A stretch of DNA of 64,000 bases from JBKEDC01 sp047975205 (GTDB lineage: Bacteria; Bacteroidota; Bacteroidia; Bacteroidales; Prolixibacteraceae), in assembly GCA_047975205.1 (NCBI GenBank), contig JBKEDC010000018.1:1-64000 (forward strand), given 5' to 3'. The position numbers and the translations under genes are program-made. Positions within the stretch are counted from its first letter, which is position 1. Each line of letters opens with the position of its first letter. The notes beneath the pieces were generated by a model. The model had not been told where the DNA came from, made no database searches, and saw only the letters and a list, made by a program, of their open reading frames with translations. Below, in pieces: positions 16,970 to 26,269 of the stretch.

Positions 16970-18133
16970 TTAGTTTGCAGGTATTACAAAAGCATCAACA
17001 TCTTTAGCTGTTATTTCATTTGCACTGAGGATTATTAGTCGTTCTACTACGTTTCGTAATTCCCTGATATTACCCGTCCAAGCAAGTGATTCAAGTTTTT
17101 TTATGGCATCAGAAGCTATTGTTTTATTTGCCATGCCGTATTCCTGACAGATTTGTTTAATAAAATGTTGAATTAGTATCGGAATATCTTCTTTACGTTC
17201 GCATAATGACGGCACATGGATTAAGATAACACTTAATCGGTGATATAAATCTTCACGAAAGTTGCCTGCTTCAATCTCTTTCATCAGATTTTTATTAGTG
17301 GCGGCAACGATGCGTACATCCACCTTGATTTCTTTATCTCCACCAACTCGAGCTATTACATTTTCTTGCAAAGCACGCAATACTTTGGCTTGAGCTGAGA
17401 GGCTCATATCTCCAATTTCATCTAAGAATAGCGTGCCCCCGTTTGCAAGTTCAAATTTGCCTTTTCGCTGTTTTATTGCTGAGGTGAAAGCTCCTTTTTC
17501 ATGTCCGAATAATTCGCTTTCTATCAGCTCTGATGGAATGGCAGCGCAGTTCACTTCAACAAAAGCTTGTTTCGAACGAATACTGTTTTCATGAAGCCGA
17601 CGAGCAATGAGTTCTTTGCCGGTACCGTTCGCCCCGGTTATGAGCACACGAGCATCAGTGGGAGCAACTCGGTCGGTCATGTCAATAGCCTTCTTAATGG
17701 CTTCTGATTGCCCGATAATTTCGAATTTCTGGTTGACTTTCTTTCTCAGCACCTTTGTTTCGGTAATGAGTTCGCCTTTATCGAGAGCATTCTTTATCGT
17801 AATGAGTAATCGATTTAAGTCTAGTGGCTTTTCAATAAAATCAAAAGCTCCAATCTTTATTGCCTCAACAGCAGTGTCAATATTTCCATGTCCGGATATC
17901 ATAATTATCGGTGCATGTGTTTCCATAGCACATATTGCTTCTAATACTTCTATTCCGTCAATCTCCGGCATCTTAATATCACAAAGAATAACATCAAATT
18001 CAGATTTGCGGAGCATATTAAGCCCTATTTTTCCACCCTCAGCTAATTCTACTTCATAATTCTCATATGTTAATATATCCTTGAGTGCACTCCGAATGCT
18101 TCTTTCATCATCAATGACTAGAATTCTTTTCAT
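16970..18133 (-). CDS. Sigma-54 activator-type response regulator without DNA-binding domain
   Basis: A 387-residue NtrC-family protein. Receiver domain at 1-115 with phospho-acceptor Asp52 (VILCDIKMPEIDG), then a sigma-54 interaction AAA+ domain (about 140-370) with Walker A GANGTGKE (167-174), the sigma-54 contact loop GAFTSA at 214-219 (usual form GAFTGA), and Walker B TLFLDEIGD. The protein ends soon after the AAA+ lid (EITAKDVDAFVIPAN); the Fis-type helix-turn-helix that normally follows is absent. It may therefore act from solution or through another DNA-bound protein. No sensor kinase is adjacent. It lies 10 bases after the ppx-like gene. Confidence 0.9.
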   Translation of the reverse strand: MKRILVIDDERSIRSALKDILTYENYEVELAEGGKIGLNMLRKSEFDVILCDIKMPEIDGIEVLEAICAMETHAPIIMISGHGNIDTAVEAIKIGAFDFIEKPLDLNRLLITIKNALDKGELITETKVLRKKVNQKFEIIGQSEAIKKAIDMTDRVAPTDARVLITGANGTGKELIARRLHENSIRSKQAFVEVNCAAIPSELIESELFGHEKGAFTSAIKQRKGKFELANGGTLFLDEIGDMSLSAQAKVLRALQENVIARVGGDKEIKVDVRIVAATNKNLMKEIEAGNFREDLYHRLSVILIHVPSLCERKEDIPILIQHFIKQICQEYGMANKTIASDAIKKLESLAWTGNIRELRNVVERLIILSANEITAKDVDAFVIPAN

Positions 18134-18143
18134 AATATTGGGT

Positions 18144-19061
18144 TCATAGGTTTATAAAGCTTGAGAACACACCCTCTTTAAGCGAATAGTCGGTTTGTAT
18201 AATATTTTGAATGGAAAATTTTCGCATAACTAATTGAATAAGTAACATGGCAGGCACAATCATTTCTACGCGCATTTGTTCCATTGTGTCCATGCCTAAT
18301 CTTTCTAATAGTGTTGAATTTACTAATTGAGAGCATATTCGATTGAAATCAATTTGTGAAATATGTTGTGCTTTTCTGAATTTACAGTTAGGTTTAACCC
18401 CGTCTATAGTATCGACAAGCGTATCGAATGTTCCGGAGCAACCTATTAAGGTTGAAATTTCATGAGTTTTGCCTTGTTCCCACAATTCCTGCATATTTTT
18501 ATCAAACCAAGACATGATTTCTTGATATTCTAGATCTGAAATAGGGTCTGAAATAGGAAATCGTTCTACCACACGGGCAATACCGGTAGGGAAACTCTGT
18601 TTCCAAACAATTCGATTATCTTTCACAATGATAAACTCGTTACTACCTCCGCCGATATCCATGATTAGCCCGCCGTCGGGTATTTTTCCGAGAGCAAACT
18701 TTACACCCTCAAAAATATATTCAGCTTCTTTTTCTCCACTAATGATGTTAAGCTCTAGTCCGGTAATTTTTTTAATTTCTTGGACAAACTCTACCTTATT
18801 TCTTGCATCGCGCACTGCCGATGTAGCAATGACGTTTATGGAATCTATTTTTCCATATGATTTCATTGATTTTAAATGTGTGTTCAATGCGTGAACGGCT
18901 CGTTTTGTGGCCTCTTTAGTTAAACGATTGTTGTTTATGCCTCCTTTACCAAGTTTCACTTCAACTTTACTGGTGTGCAGTATATAATTTGATTTATCGT
19001 TACTTTCTGCAATGAGTAGATTGCAAGTGTTAGTGCCTAAATCAATAATAGCTTTCTTCAT
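18144..19061 (-). CDS. Ppx/GppA family phosphatase
   Basis: A 305-residue member of the exopolyphosphatase / guanosine pentaphosphate phosphohydrolase family, of the actin-like ATPase fold. Phosphate loops DLGTNTCNLLIAE (near residue 6) and MDIGGGSNEFIIV (near 140) and the catalytic Glu region (TSAVRDARNK) are present. It is the short form without the C-terminal HD-like domain of E. coli Ppx. Substrate may be polyphosphate or pppGpp; sequence alone does not decide. The start MKKAIIDLGTN is preferred to an ATG three codons upstream. It is followed by the sigma-54 activator gene. Confidence 0.9.
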   Translation of the reverse strand: MKKAIIDLGTNTCNLLIAESNDKSNYILHTSKVEVKLGKGGINNNRLTKEATKRAVHALNTHLKSMKSYGKIDSINVIATSAVRDARNKVEFVQEIKKITGLELNIISGEKEAEYIFEGVKFALGKIPDGGLIMDIGGGSNEFIIVKDNRIVWKQSFPTGIARVVERFPISDPISDLEYQEIMSWFDKNMQELWEQGKTHEISTLIGCSGTFDTLVDTIDGVKPNCKFRKAQHISQIDFNRICSQLVNSTLLERLGMDTMEQMRVEMIVPAMLLIQLVMRKFSIQNIIQTDYSLKEGVFSSFINL

Positions 19062-19138
19062 GGTAAACAAAGATAGTTTTTATACTTAGATGTTTGTCGT
19101 TGTTTGCCATTTTTATGTCTTTTGTACTCTTCAATTTT

Positions 19139-19146
19139 TATCTTTG
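19139..19146 (+). promoter_or_regulatory. tdk -7 box
   Basis: TATCTTTG fits TAnnTTTG and lies 15 bases before the tdk ATG, in the short gap to the divergent ppx-like gene. No clear -33 element at the right distance. Confidence 0.6.
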
Positions 19147-19161
19147 CTCAAAATTTGAGCT

Positions 19162-19746
19162 ATGTTTATTGAAAGAGATTTTGCGCATCAAAATAATCGT
19201 GGTGCAATTGAAGTGATATGTGGATCGATGTTTTCAGGTAAAACGGAAGAACTAATCCGACGATTGCGTAGGGCACAGTTTGCTAAACAGCGAGTAGAAA
19301 TATTTAAACCAGTTATCGATACACGTTATTCAGAAACCGATGTTGTTTCACACGATGATAACTCTATTCCGAGTACTGCTGTTGAAAATTCCGCATCTAT
19401 ATTATTACTTTCAGGAGGTTATGAAGTTGTTGGTATTGATGAGGCTCAGTTCTTTGATGATGGTTTAGCTCAAGTGTGTGTGGAGTTGGCAGAGCAAGGG
19501 ATAAGAGTGATTGTTGCCGGTTTAGATATGGATTTTAAAGGAGTGCCGTTTGGAGCCATGCCTAAGGTAATGGCTGTGGCAGAGTTTGTAACTAAGGTTC
19601 ATGCTATTTGTATGAGGTGCGGAGCTATAGCTCAATTCTCACATCGTTTGTCGAAAGAAGAGGAGCAGGTAATGCTGGGCGAAAAGAACGAGTACGAACC
19701 ACTGTGCAGGTCATGTTTTAATAAGACGAAAAGCAAAAGAAAATAA
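19162..19746 (+). CDS. tdk: Thymidine kinase
   Basis: Type II thymidine kinase, which phosphorylates thymidine with ATP in pyrimidine salvage. The 194-residue protein has Walker A GSMFSGKTEE near residue 21, the Walker B-like GIDEAQFFDD, and four zinc cysteines in CMRCG and CRSCF of the lasso domain. Length is normal. Single-gene transcript, with its own -7 box and terminator. Confidence 0.96.
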   Translation: MFIERDFAHQNNRGAIEVICGSMFSGKTEELIRRLRRAQFAKQRVEIFKPVIDTRYSETDVVSHDDNSIPSTAVENSASILLLSGGYEVVGIDEAQFFDDGLAQVCVELAEQGIRVIVAGLDMDFKGVPFGAMPKVMAVAEFVTKVHAICMRCGAIAQFSHRLSKEEEQVMLGEKNEYEPLCRSCFNKTKSKRK

Positions 19747-19810
19747 TCTGATATAAGTGCAGTTTATGAGATTTATTTGAAAAACAGAGAAAACACTGAT
19801 ATGATTTTCC

Positions 19811-19855
19811 AAAAGGAACAATAAAGCCTATATATAAGACTTTATTGTTCTTTTT
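19811..19855 (+). terminator. tdk terminator
   Basis: A 15-bp stem with one bulged G (19811-19826 with 19840-19854) is followed by a T-rich tail on the plus strand, 64 bases after the tdk stop. Confidence 0.85.
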
Positions 19856-19934
19856 ATTTTATAGATAGTTCTAAATTAGATTCGATTGTTTTTTTGAAAA
19901 GAATATCATATTTAATGGACATTCTACGTTGCCT

Positions 19935-21272
19935 TTAATAACCAATCCATTTTATAATCTCTCTTATATTTACTTTCTTACCATACATTAATATTCCTGT
20001 TCTGTATATTTTAGCGGCAGCCCAAACGCAGGCTAATGTTGTTAGTAATAATAGTACAATGGAGAGTATAACCTCCCAAACAGCAATTCCTGCCGGTATT
20101 CTTACCATCATACAAACAGGAGAAAGCAATGGAAACATGGATGACCAAAAGGCTAATGAACCATTAGGATTCTCTCCAACGGGAGTAATCATCATGATAG
20201 CTATAATGAGAGGGAAAGCTACTAAGCTTACTAACTGTTGAGCGTCTTCATCACTTGATACAGCAGATCCTATAGCTCCCATAATGGAAGCATAGAGCAA
20301 ATACCCCAAAATAAAGAATATCAAAAAAGAACCTACAATAAACGGAATGTTTAAGGAACTTATGATATTATTTACTTCTATGAAGCTATCGTTGGGTATT
20401 ATCTCAGGCGAATTTTGAGCAACTCCTGTTGCTGCTATAATATTTTGTGATGCAACGAGTGTTTCAGTGGAATTGGATAGCAGGATGTTTGATGCCAACG
20501 TGAATAGGCTAGACATGAATATAACCCAAATAACAAATTGAGTTAATCCTACTAATCCAATACCTATAATTTTGCCAAACATGAGTTGCATAGGTTTAAC
20601 TGATGAAACAAGTATTTCGCTTATTCGGTTTGTTTTTTCCTCAGTAACACCACGCATAACCATAGCACCATACATAAAAATCATCATGTAGATAAGAAAG
20701 CCTCCGAGATATCCTACTATCGTATTAACTTCGGTTGACACGCTGCTGCTTGTTCCGTCATCGTTAAGCTTTATGGTATCAAGGTGTATGCGGGTGGTGG
20801 TGGCGGTAAGTTTTTGCTCTAAGTCTGGAATCCCGGATTCTTTAAAAATATTAGCTCGCTTATCGTTGGTTATGAAATCAGATATTTGGCGTCTGATATT
20901 ACTTTGTGTACTTTTCGGAACTTGATTGTTTGAAAAAATTTGGACGTGGTTGTTTGCTATCAAGTTATATGGAATGTATAAGAGCGCATCGTAATCTTTG
21001 GTTGCATTATCACTTCGAAACTGCAAATACTCATTTCTGGGAATATAAGTAAAAGAAAGTAGTTCTGTCTTTTCTAATCTATTTAAAAACAGACCGGTCT
21101 CATCGTACACTGCTACGTGTTGCTTCTCTTGTCCGCCTTTCATGCTCATCCAAACAGAAAAGCCGATTAAAGCAGCAAAGGTAATAGGTACTAATAAAGT
21201 TGTAATAATAAATGATTTCTTTTTTACGCGTGTAAGGTATTCGCGTTGTAATATGAGTAGTGCCTTATTCAT
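19935..21272 (-). CDS. ABC transporter permease, NatB-like
   Basis: A 445-residue membrane component of an ABC-2-type exporter of the NatB group. One N-terminal helix (SFIITTLLVPITFAALIGFSV), an extracytoplasmic domain of about 130 residues, then five to six C-terminal helices with the characteristic GYLGGFLIYMMIFMYGAMVMRGVTEEKTNRISEIL region. The start MNKALLILQREYL overlaps the end of the ATPase gene by eight bases (ATGAATAA), indicating translational coupling. The substrate is unknown; NatAB homologues have been linked to sodium export, but that cannot be read here. Confidence 0.88.
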   Translation of the reverse strand: MNKALLILQREYLTRVKKKSFIITTLLVPITFAALIGFSVWMSMKGGQEKQHVAVYDETGLFLNRLEKTELLSFTYIPRNEYLQFRSDNATKDYDALLYIPYNLIANNHVQIFSNNQVPKSTQSNIRRQISDFITNDKRANIFKESGIPDLEQKLTATTTRIHLDTIKLNDDGTSSSVSTEVNTIVGYLGGFLIYMMIFMYGAMVMRGVTEEKTNRISEILVSSVKPMQLMFGKIIGIGLVGLTQFVIWVIFMSSLFTLASNILLSNSTETLVASQNIIAATGVAQNSPEIIPNDSFIEVNNIISSLNIPFIVGSFLIFFILGYLLYASIMGAIGSAVSSDEDAQQLVSLVAFPLIIAIMMITPVGENPNGSLAFWSSMFPLLSPVCMMVRIPAGIAVWEVILSIVLLLLTTLACVWAAAKIYRTGILMYGKKVNIREIIKWIGY

Positions 21273-22197
21273 TTTCAATATGGTTTGATTGTTCAACAGC
21301 TTGGATGAATACGTCATTCATAGATGGAAGTACTTCGCTGAATGAAAGAATGTCGCTTTCTGCATTTAATAATTCGATGAGAGCTCTATTGTCGATCAAA
21401 TGCTTTTTTTTGAAGCGAAAAAAGTGGCGATTAGCTCGGATTTCATCATCCATTATTATTAAATCTTCACGATTTAATGTTGGAGGCATGACTTGGTGAG
21501 CCGGAATTTCAAGTTCGAATACACCTTGTTTGAATGCTGTTTTAATATCATAAATATTGCCATCGAGGATTTTTTTTGAACGATTAATCAAAGCAACATG
21601 ATCGCATATTTCTTCTACCGATGCCATGTTATGAGCAGAAAATATAACTGAAATCCCATCTTCTTTCAGCTTTAATATTTCCTCTTTAATGAGGTTTGTG
21701 TTGATGGGATCAAATCCGCTGAATGGTTCATCGAATATAAGTAGTTTTGGGTTGTGTATGACGGTAGTGATGAATTGCACTTTTTGAGCCATACCTTTTG
21801 AAAGCTCTTCTACTCGTTTCCCCCACCAAGCTTCGATTTCAAATTTTTGAAACCAGTATTTGAGATTCCTCAAAGCATCATTTTTACTCATCCCTTTCAA
21901 TCGAGCAAGATATAGTGCTTGTTCGCCAACCTTCATTTTTTTATATAATCCTCGTTCTTCGGGCAGGTATCCTATGAATTGAACATCACTAGCTTGGGCT
22001 GATTTCCCCATGAAATTAACGGTACCGCTATCGGGTGCTGTAATCTGGTTGATAATTCGAATTAAAGTGGTTTTTCCGGCTCCATTCGGGCCGAGTAATC
22101 CGAAAATACTACCTTCTTCTACATTAATGCTGACATCATTGAGTGCCCGATGACCATTATAGTCTTTAATAATATTTTTAGCTGAGAGTATGTGCAT
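21265..22197 (-). CDS. ABC transporter ATP-binding protein, NatA-like
   Basis: The 310-residue ATPase partner of the following permease. It shows Walker A GPNGAGKTT, the Q-loop region, signature LSKGMAQKVQF, Walker B LLIFDEPFSGFDP and the His switch AHNMAS. The last 80 residues form the DUF4162-like tail common to exporters of this group. The two-gene order (ATPase first, overlapping permease) is the normal NatAB arrangement. Confidence 0.92.
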   Translation of the reverse strand: MHILSAKNIIKDYNGHRALNDVSINVEEGSIFGLLGPNGAGKTTLIRIINQITAPDSGTVNFMGKSAQASDVQFIGYLPEERGLYKKMKVGEQALYLARLKGMSKNDALRNLKYWFQKFEIEAWWGKRVEELSKGMAQKVQFITTVIHNPKLLIFDEPFSGFDPINTNLIKEEILKLKEDGISVIFSAHNMASVEEICDHVALINRSKKILDGNIYDIKTAFKQGVFELEIPAHQVMPPTLNREDLIIMDDEIRANRHFFRFKKKHLIDNRALIELLNAESDILSFSEVLPSMNDVFIQAVEQSNHIENE

Positions 22198-22644
22198 ATG
22201 TTGTCTTGTGTATTTTTGTGTTACAAATATAATATTTTACCATTTCTTTTAAGCATGAGTTTAATATACAGCTATCTAAAACAGGAGACTAAACTCACGT
22301 GTTTGTATCTGGTAAGGTTGTATTTTTATACGCTATTATGATTGATTATAGAAAGAAAATCTATAAGTTACATTAATTATACTTTCATAATTAGATGCCT
22401 TATGCCAAGTTGTTCTTATTCTCATTTAATATTAGAAATAAATAATAAAAACAGTGCGTATTCTCATCTGAATATGTAGTGTAAAATAAATAATATAACT
22501 CATTTCATATTCATTTTTCATATCAAAATATTTTATAAGGTTGATTTCTTGATACTTAGTTTTTTGTAGGCATCCTGCTTTTATTATTTTAATTTTTAAA
22601 CGCTGACTTTTTTCAATATTTTTGTAGCCCAAATTAAAGAAATT
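22198..22644. other. AT-rich intergenic region, ABC genes to trmD
   Basis: 447 bases between divergent genes. It holds the trmD -7 box near its end and presumably the ABC-operon promoter. A 66-codon minus-strand frame at 22432-22632 looks like chance (very A/T-driven composition, no neighbours, no signal). No RNA gene or strong repeat is seen. Confidence 0.5.
22617..22624 (+). promoter_or_regulatory. trmD -7 box
   Basis: TATTTTTG fits TAnnTTTG and lies 20 bases before the trmD ATG. Confidence 0.55.
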
Positions 22645-23322
22645 ATGCGCATAGATATACTAACCGTTGTTCCGGAATTGCTTGAAAGTCCGTTTCAACA
22701 TTCTATATTAAAAAGAGCTCAAGAGAAAGGCATTGCCGAAATTGTAATACATGATATTAGGGAGTTCTCTACTGATAAGCATCGGCGTGTTGATGATTAT
22801 GCTTTTGGAGGAGGAGCCGGTATGGTTATGAGCATTCAACCTATTGAGGATGCTATTAACAAGTTGAAATCAGAACGCAAATACGATGAAATTTTTTATA
22901 CTAGTCCTGACGGCGAAGTATTGAATCAGCAAATTGCGAATCAATGCTCTATGTATAAAAATATTATGATTCTTTGCGGACACTACAAAGGTATTGATCA
23001 CAGAATCCGTGAGCATTTGATTACTCGTGAAATTTCTATTGGGGATTACGTGTTGACCGGTGGTGAATTGGCTGCTGCTGTTATGGCTGATGCTATTGTA
23101 CGCTTGATTCCCGGAGCTATGTCGGATGAAACGTCGGCATTAAGTGATTCATTTCAAGATAATTTACTTAGCCCGCCGGTATATACTCGTCCGGCTAATC
23201 ATAATGGTTGGGAAGTGCCAGACGTGCTATTAAGTGGCAACGAAGCTGCCATAAATAAATGGAGGGAAGAACAGGCCTATGAAAGGACGAAGAAACTTCG
23301 TCCTGACTTATTGGAAGATTAG
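22645..23322 (+). CDS. trmD: tRNA (guanine37-N1)-methyltransferase TrmD
   Basis: TrmD adds the m1G37 methyl group next to the anticodon and prevents +1 frameshifting. The 225-residue protein has the trefoil-knot SAM-binding motifs DDYAFGGGAGMVM, LCGHYKGID and SIGDYVLTGGELAA. Length and order are normal. It is alone, without rpsP, rimM or rplS next to it. Its stop codon is immediately followed by the stop codon of the converging nuclease gene with no bases between. Confidence 0.97.
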   Translation: MRIDILTVVPELLESPFQHSILKRAQEKGIAEIVIHDIREFSTDKHRRVDDYAFGGGAGMVMSIQPIEDAINKLKSERKYDEIFYTSPDGEVLNQQIANQCSMYKNIMILCGHYKGIDHRIREHLITREISIGDYVLTGGELAAAVMADAIVRLIPGAMSDETSALSDSFQDNLLSPPVYTRPANHNGWEVPDVLLSGNEAAINKWREEQAYERTKKLRPDLLED

Positions 23323-26163
23323 TTAGAATTTAAATTTTGACCGACCACAAATATTTAAGTAAGGGCAAAATCCGCAATCATCTTTTTCCTTTTGATCGAA
23401 TATATTGTCGGGTTTAAATATGTCAAGCAGTAGTTCGTGTAAAACGACACTGAATTCCTCACGTAGTTCGGCATAATTAACCGTATTTTTGTTTTGAGTG
23501 ATTTCAGGGTGAAACCAGTTGCTGAAAAAGTCACTGATTTTATAAATATTAGGTTTTATGTCGGTATTGCCACTAATCCTACTGTATATTTCACAATACA
23601 ATAGTGTTTGGAAAATCTCTTTAGGTTTTTTGTTGAAATCTCTGTCAATTAGGTTGTTTATTTCTTTGAAGTTCAGCTCTGCATTTCTACCTGTTTTGTA
23701 GTCTATGATGCGCAAACCATCAGTTGTTTCATCAATTCTATCTACAGTGCCCCCAATGTTGAATGTTTCTTCTGTGCCGTCTATTTCAATTTTAAATTCA
23801 CTGATACACGATTCTTCTAATCCTACGATGTGAAATGGCGCAAATTTCTTATCATTAAGTAACATTCGACGCAGATAATTAAGCAGATTATTTGCCACTA
23901 GTTTATTATTTCCCGATAGCTCAACTTGCTTTAAAGTTTCGTCTTTAAAATAAGATTTAGCGAAGGCTTTATGAATGGCTTGATTTAGCTTTAGTTCATT
24001 TTTTGCTACTTTATCCAGCATTTCAGCAGTTATGGTTCCCTTACCAAATTCATGGTAAATAAATTCAGAAGCTTCATGGAAAAGATTACCGAATATTCGG
24101 TAATCTACTTCTTCTTCCAACTCATTAGATTCTTTAATACCGGCTATATAACTTAAATAGAATTTAAATTTACAATCTAAATACGTATTCAACTCACTAG
24201 GCGATAACTTTCTTTCTTGGTATCGCTTTAATAATTTAGCTCGTCGTTCGGGAGTTGATGGAACAGCAATAGGTTTATTTTCGTTGGTTTTATAATTGAA
24301 ATCAAGTTCCAGACGCTTGATATTGCGTTTGGAATCATAAATTAGCTGATACAAGTAGCGACTCATTTCACCTGTTGTCAGCCCATTACTCGATGAATCA
24401 TATACTAATACCACTTCTTGAGCTCTATTAAGCATTCGATAAAAGTAATAAGCATACATGGCATCATGTTCTTCATAGGTGGGAAGACCGAACGCCTTGC
24501 GCAGATTATATGGGATAAATGAATGTGCATTTTCTGCACTAGGCAATCTGCCGTGATTAACAGAAAGCATATATACCTTATCGAAATCAAGGTTTCGGGT
24601 TTCTAACACACCCATCACTTGTATTCCCGATAAAGGTTCTCCTTCAAAGGGAATACTGATACGATTGATTACTTGTTGCAAGATTCGGAAGAATAGCTTT
24701 AAGGATACATTGTCCGTCTTGTTTGCTTTTAGTGCATCTTTTACCTGCTGTATGCCTAAATAAGTTTGATATAGATATTCGGCCTCTAAAGAAGCATTCT
24801 CATCATTTGTATATTTCCCGGCTAGCTTATTTATTACTTGTAAAAGGTAATCGGCAAAGCCTTCCCACTTTGTTTGTTGCTGAAATAATAGCTGGAGAAG
24901 CTCGTCATGACGGAAGAAATCAAGTTCTACATAAATCTTATTTTTGTTGTGAATCTCATTAATCAGCGCTTTATATTCTCGTTTAGTTATGAGTTGATGA
25001 TTGAGCAAGGACACTACGGGCTTAAAATAATAGGCCGGCTTTTGGTTATACTTACGATAGTTTTTTTGCAATTCAATTAGTAAGTTAACGAAGCTATATA
25101 CGGGTGTGTTGTTAACCGGATATCCCATCGTGATATTAATTTCCCTCTGAAGAGCTCCGACAGCTGATACTGTAGGGACAAGCAAGCTTTCTTCGGCTAA
25201 GATAATTGCACTATCGTCAAACCGCATGGATGCATTATCTTTCGGTTTAAAATCAGGATGGTTTAAGATTTGAGTTTGCGTAATTTGACTGGGAACAGAA
25301 ATAATGGAGATTTGCTGCGTTGTTTTATCTCCGCCTTCAAGTTTAAAATCACTAGGCTGATGAAATCTATTCAGATTTTGTCGCATAAAGTGACCGGCTT
25401 CATGCACCTCGTCGAGAAGGAATTCTTCATCATAATCCCAAAAGAATGAACAGTTCTTGTTGCGACTAAATAAATTAAACAGCTTGCTTTCAACTTTATT
25501 CAATGCATTAAACCCGACAAAAATATAGCACTCTGATGTTAATTTAGCTTCTGTATTTTCATTCCACGACTCTACAAGATCTCGATAGAACATACCATTG
25601 TAACATGAATTGCTTTTTCTTAATTCCTTCTTAAAGCAATGATATACTTCAGCCAGTTTACTCCATACATTCAAAAACTGAGTTCGATTTGAAGAACCAT
25701 TGGAGTTTAAATCAATACCCCAAAATGATTTAATAGCTTTCAGTTGGTTCTCTGAAAGATAATCGAAATGATTTTCTATTTCTTTCAAATCCTTAATGTT
25801 CCCGAAAAGATCATTGGCATCTAAAAGATACTTGTCAATATCATTAAAATCATGAAGCAATATTTCGCCCCAAAAATAGAACTCATCTAAGTTTTCCTGA
25901 TGTCCGGTAACTTGTTGATAAATCTGATGCAATAAAAATATTTGTGCAATTTGGTCAGACTCGTAATTCTCAGATAAATCGCTCACAAGTTTGCTAATGG
26001 TCAATACCTCGCAGCCAATCATTGTGTTTTCTATACATTCATTGAGATAAGCTGTAAAGAAAACTCCCGACCTTCTATTTGGAACAATGATACTTGTGTT
26101 GTGAAGCGTGATTTTGGGATTGCTATTTATGTATTGTGCAACTTGTTTCAAAAATGGATTCAT
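23323..26163 (-). CDS. AddB-like PD-(D/E)XK nuclease family protein
   Basis: A 946-residue protein with an inactive helicase-like N-terminal part (VPNRRSGVFFTAYL replaces a Walker A motif) and a C-terminal RecB-type nuclease domain (about 700-946). Nuclease motifs: GNLFHEASEF, GGTVDRID and IIDYKTGR. Four cysteines sit as expected for the AddB iron-sulfur clamp: one in LNTYLDCKFKFYL and three in CGFCPYLNICG. It should act in double-strand break processing with an AddA helicase. No addA lies beside it in this window. Single-gene transcript converging on trmD. Confidence 0.85.
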   Translation of the reverse strand: MNPFLKQVAQYINSNPKITLHNTSIIVPNRRSGVFFTAYLNECIENTMIGCEVLTISKLVSDLSENYESDQIAQIFLLHQIYQQVTGHQENLDEFYFWGEILLHDFNDIDKYLLDANDLFGNIKDLKEIENHFDYLSENQLKAIKSFWGIDLNSNGSSNRTQFLNVWSKLAEVYHCFKKELRKSNSCYNGMFYRDLVESWNENTEAKLTSECYIFVGFNALNKVESKLFNLFSRNKNCSFFWDYDEEFLLDEVHEAGHFMRQNLNRFHQPSDFKLEGGDKTTQQISIISVPSQITQTQILNHPDFKPKDNASMRFDDSAIILAEESLLVPTVSAVGALQREINITMGYPVNNTPVYSFVNLLIELQKNYRKYNQKPAYYFKPVVSLLNHQLITKREYKALINEIHNKNKIYVELDFFRHDELLQLLFQQQTKWEGFADYLLQVINKLAGKYTNDENASLEAEYLYQTYLGIQQVKDALKANKTDNVSLKLFFRILQQVINRISIPFEGEPLSGIQVMGVLETRNLDFDKVYMLSVNHGRLPSAENAHSFIPYNLRKAFGLPTYEEHDAMYAYYFYRMLNRAQEVVLVYDSSSNGLTTGEMSRYLYQLIYDSKRNIKRLELDFNYKTNENKPIAVPSTPERRAKLLKRYQERKLSPSELNTYLDCKFKFYLSYIAGIKESNELEEEVDYRIFGNLFHEASEFIYHEFGKGTITAEMLDKVAKNELKLNQAIHKAFAKSYFKDETLKQVELSGNNKLVANNLLNYLRRMLLNDKKFAPFHIVGLEESCISEFKIEIDGTEETFNIGGTVDRIDETTDGLRIIDYKTGRNAELNFKEINNLIDRDFNKKPKEIFQTLLYCEIYSRISGNTDIKPNIYKISDFFSNWFHPEITQNKNTVNYAELREEFSVVLHELLLDIFKPDNIFDQKEKDDCGFCPYLNICGRSKFKF

Positions 26164-26269
26164 GAGATACAGTATATTGAGTTGGAAACAAATGTAATAT
26201 TTTATCGGGAACTAAACTTTCTTGTTTATATATGGTTTGTTTACTATAATTGCTTAAAAAAATAATGTA

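Noticed and set aside
22285..22305. CACGTG core in AAACTCACGTGTTTG as a parS site
   Set aside because: Flanks do not form the TGTTTC/GAAACA arms of parS and do not match each other as a palindrome.
22432..22632. 66-codon minus-strand frame in the ABC-trmD gap
   Set aside because: Composition is that of chance in AT-rich DNA, no family features, no RBS or neighbour support.
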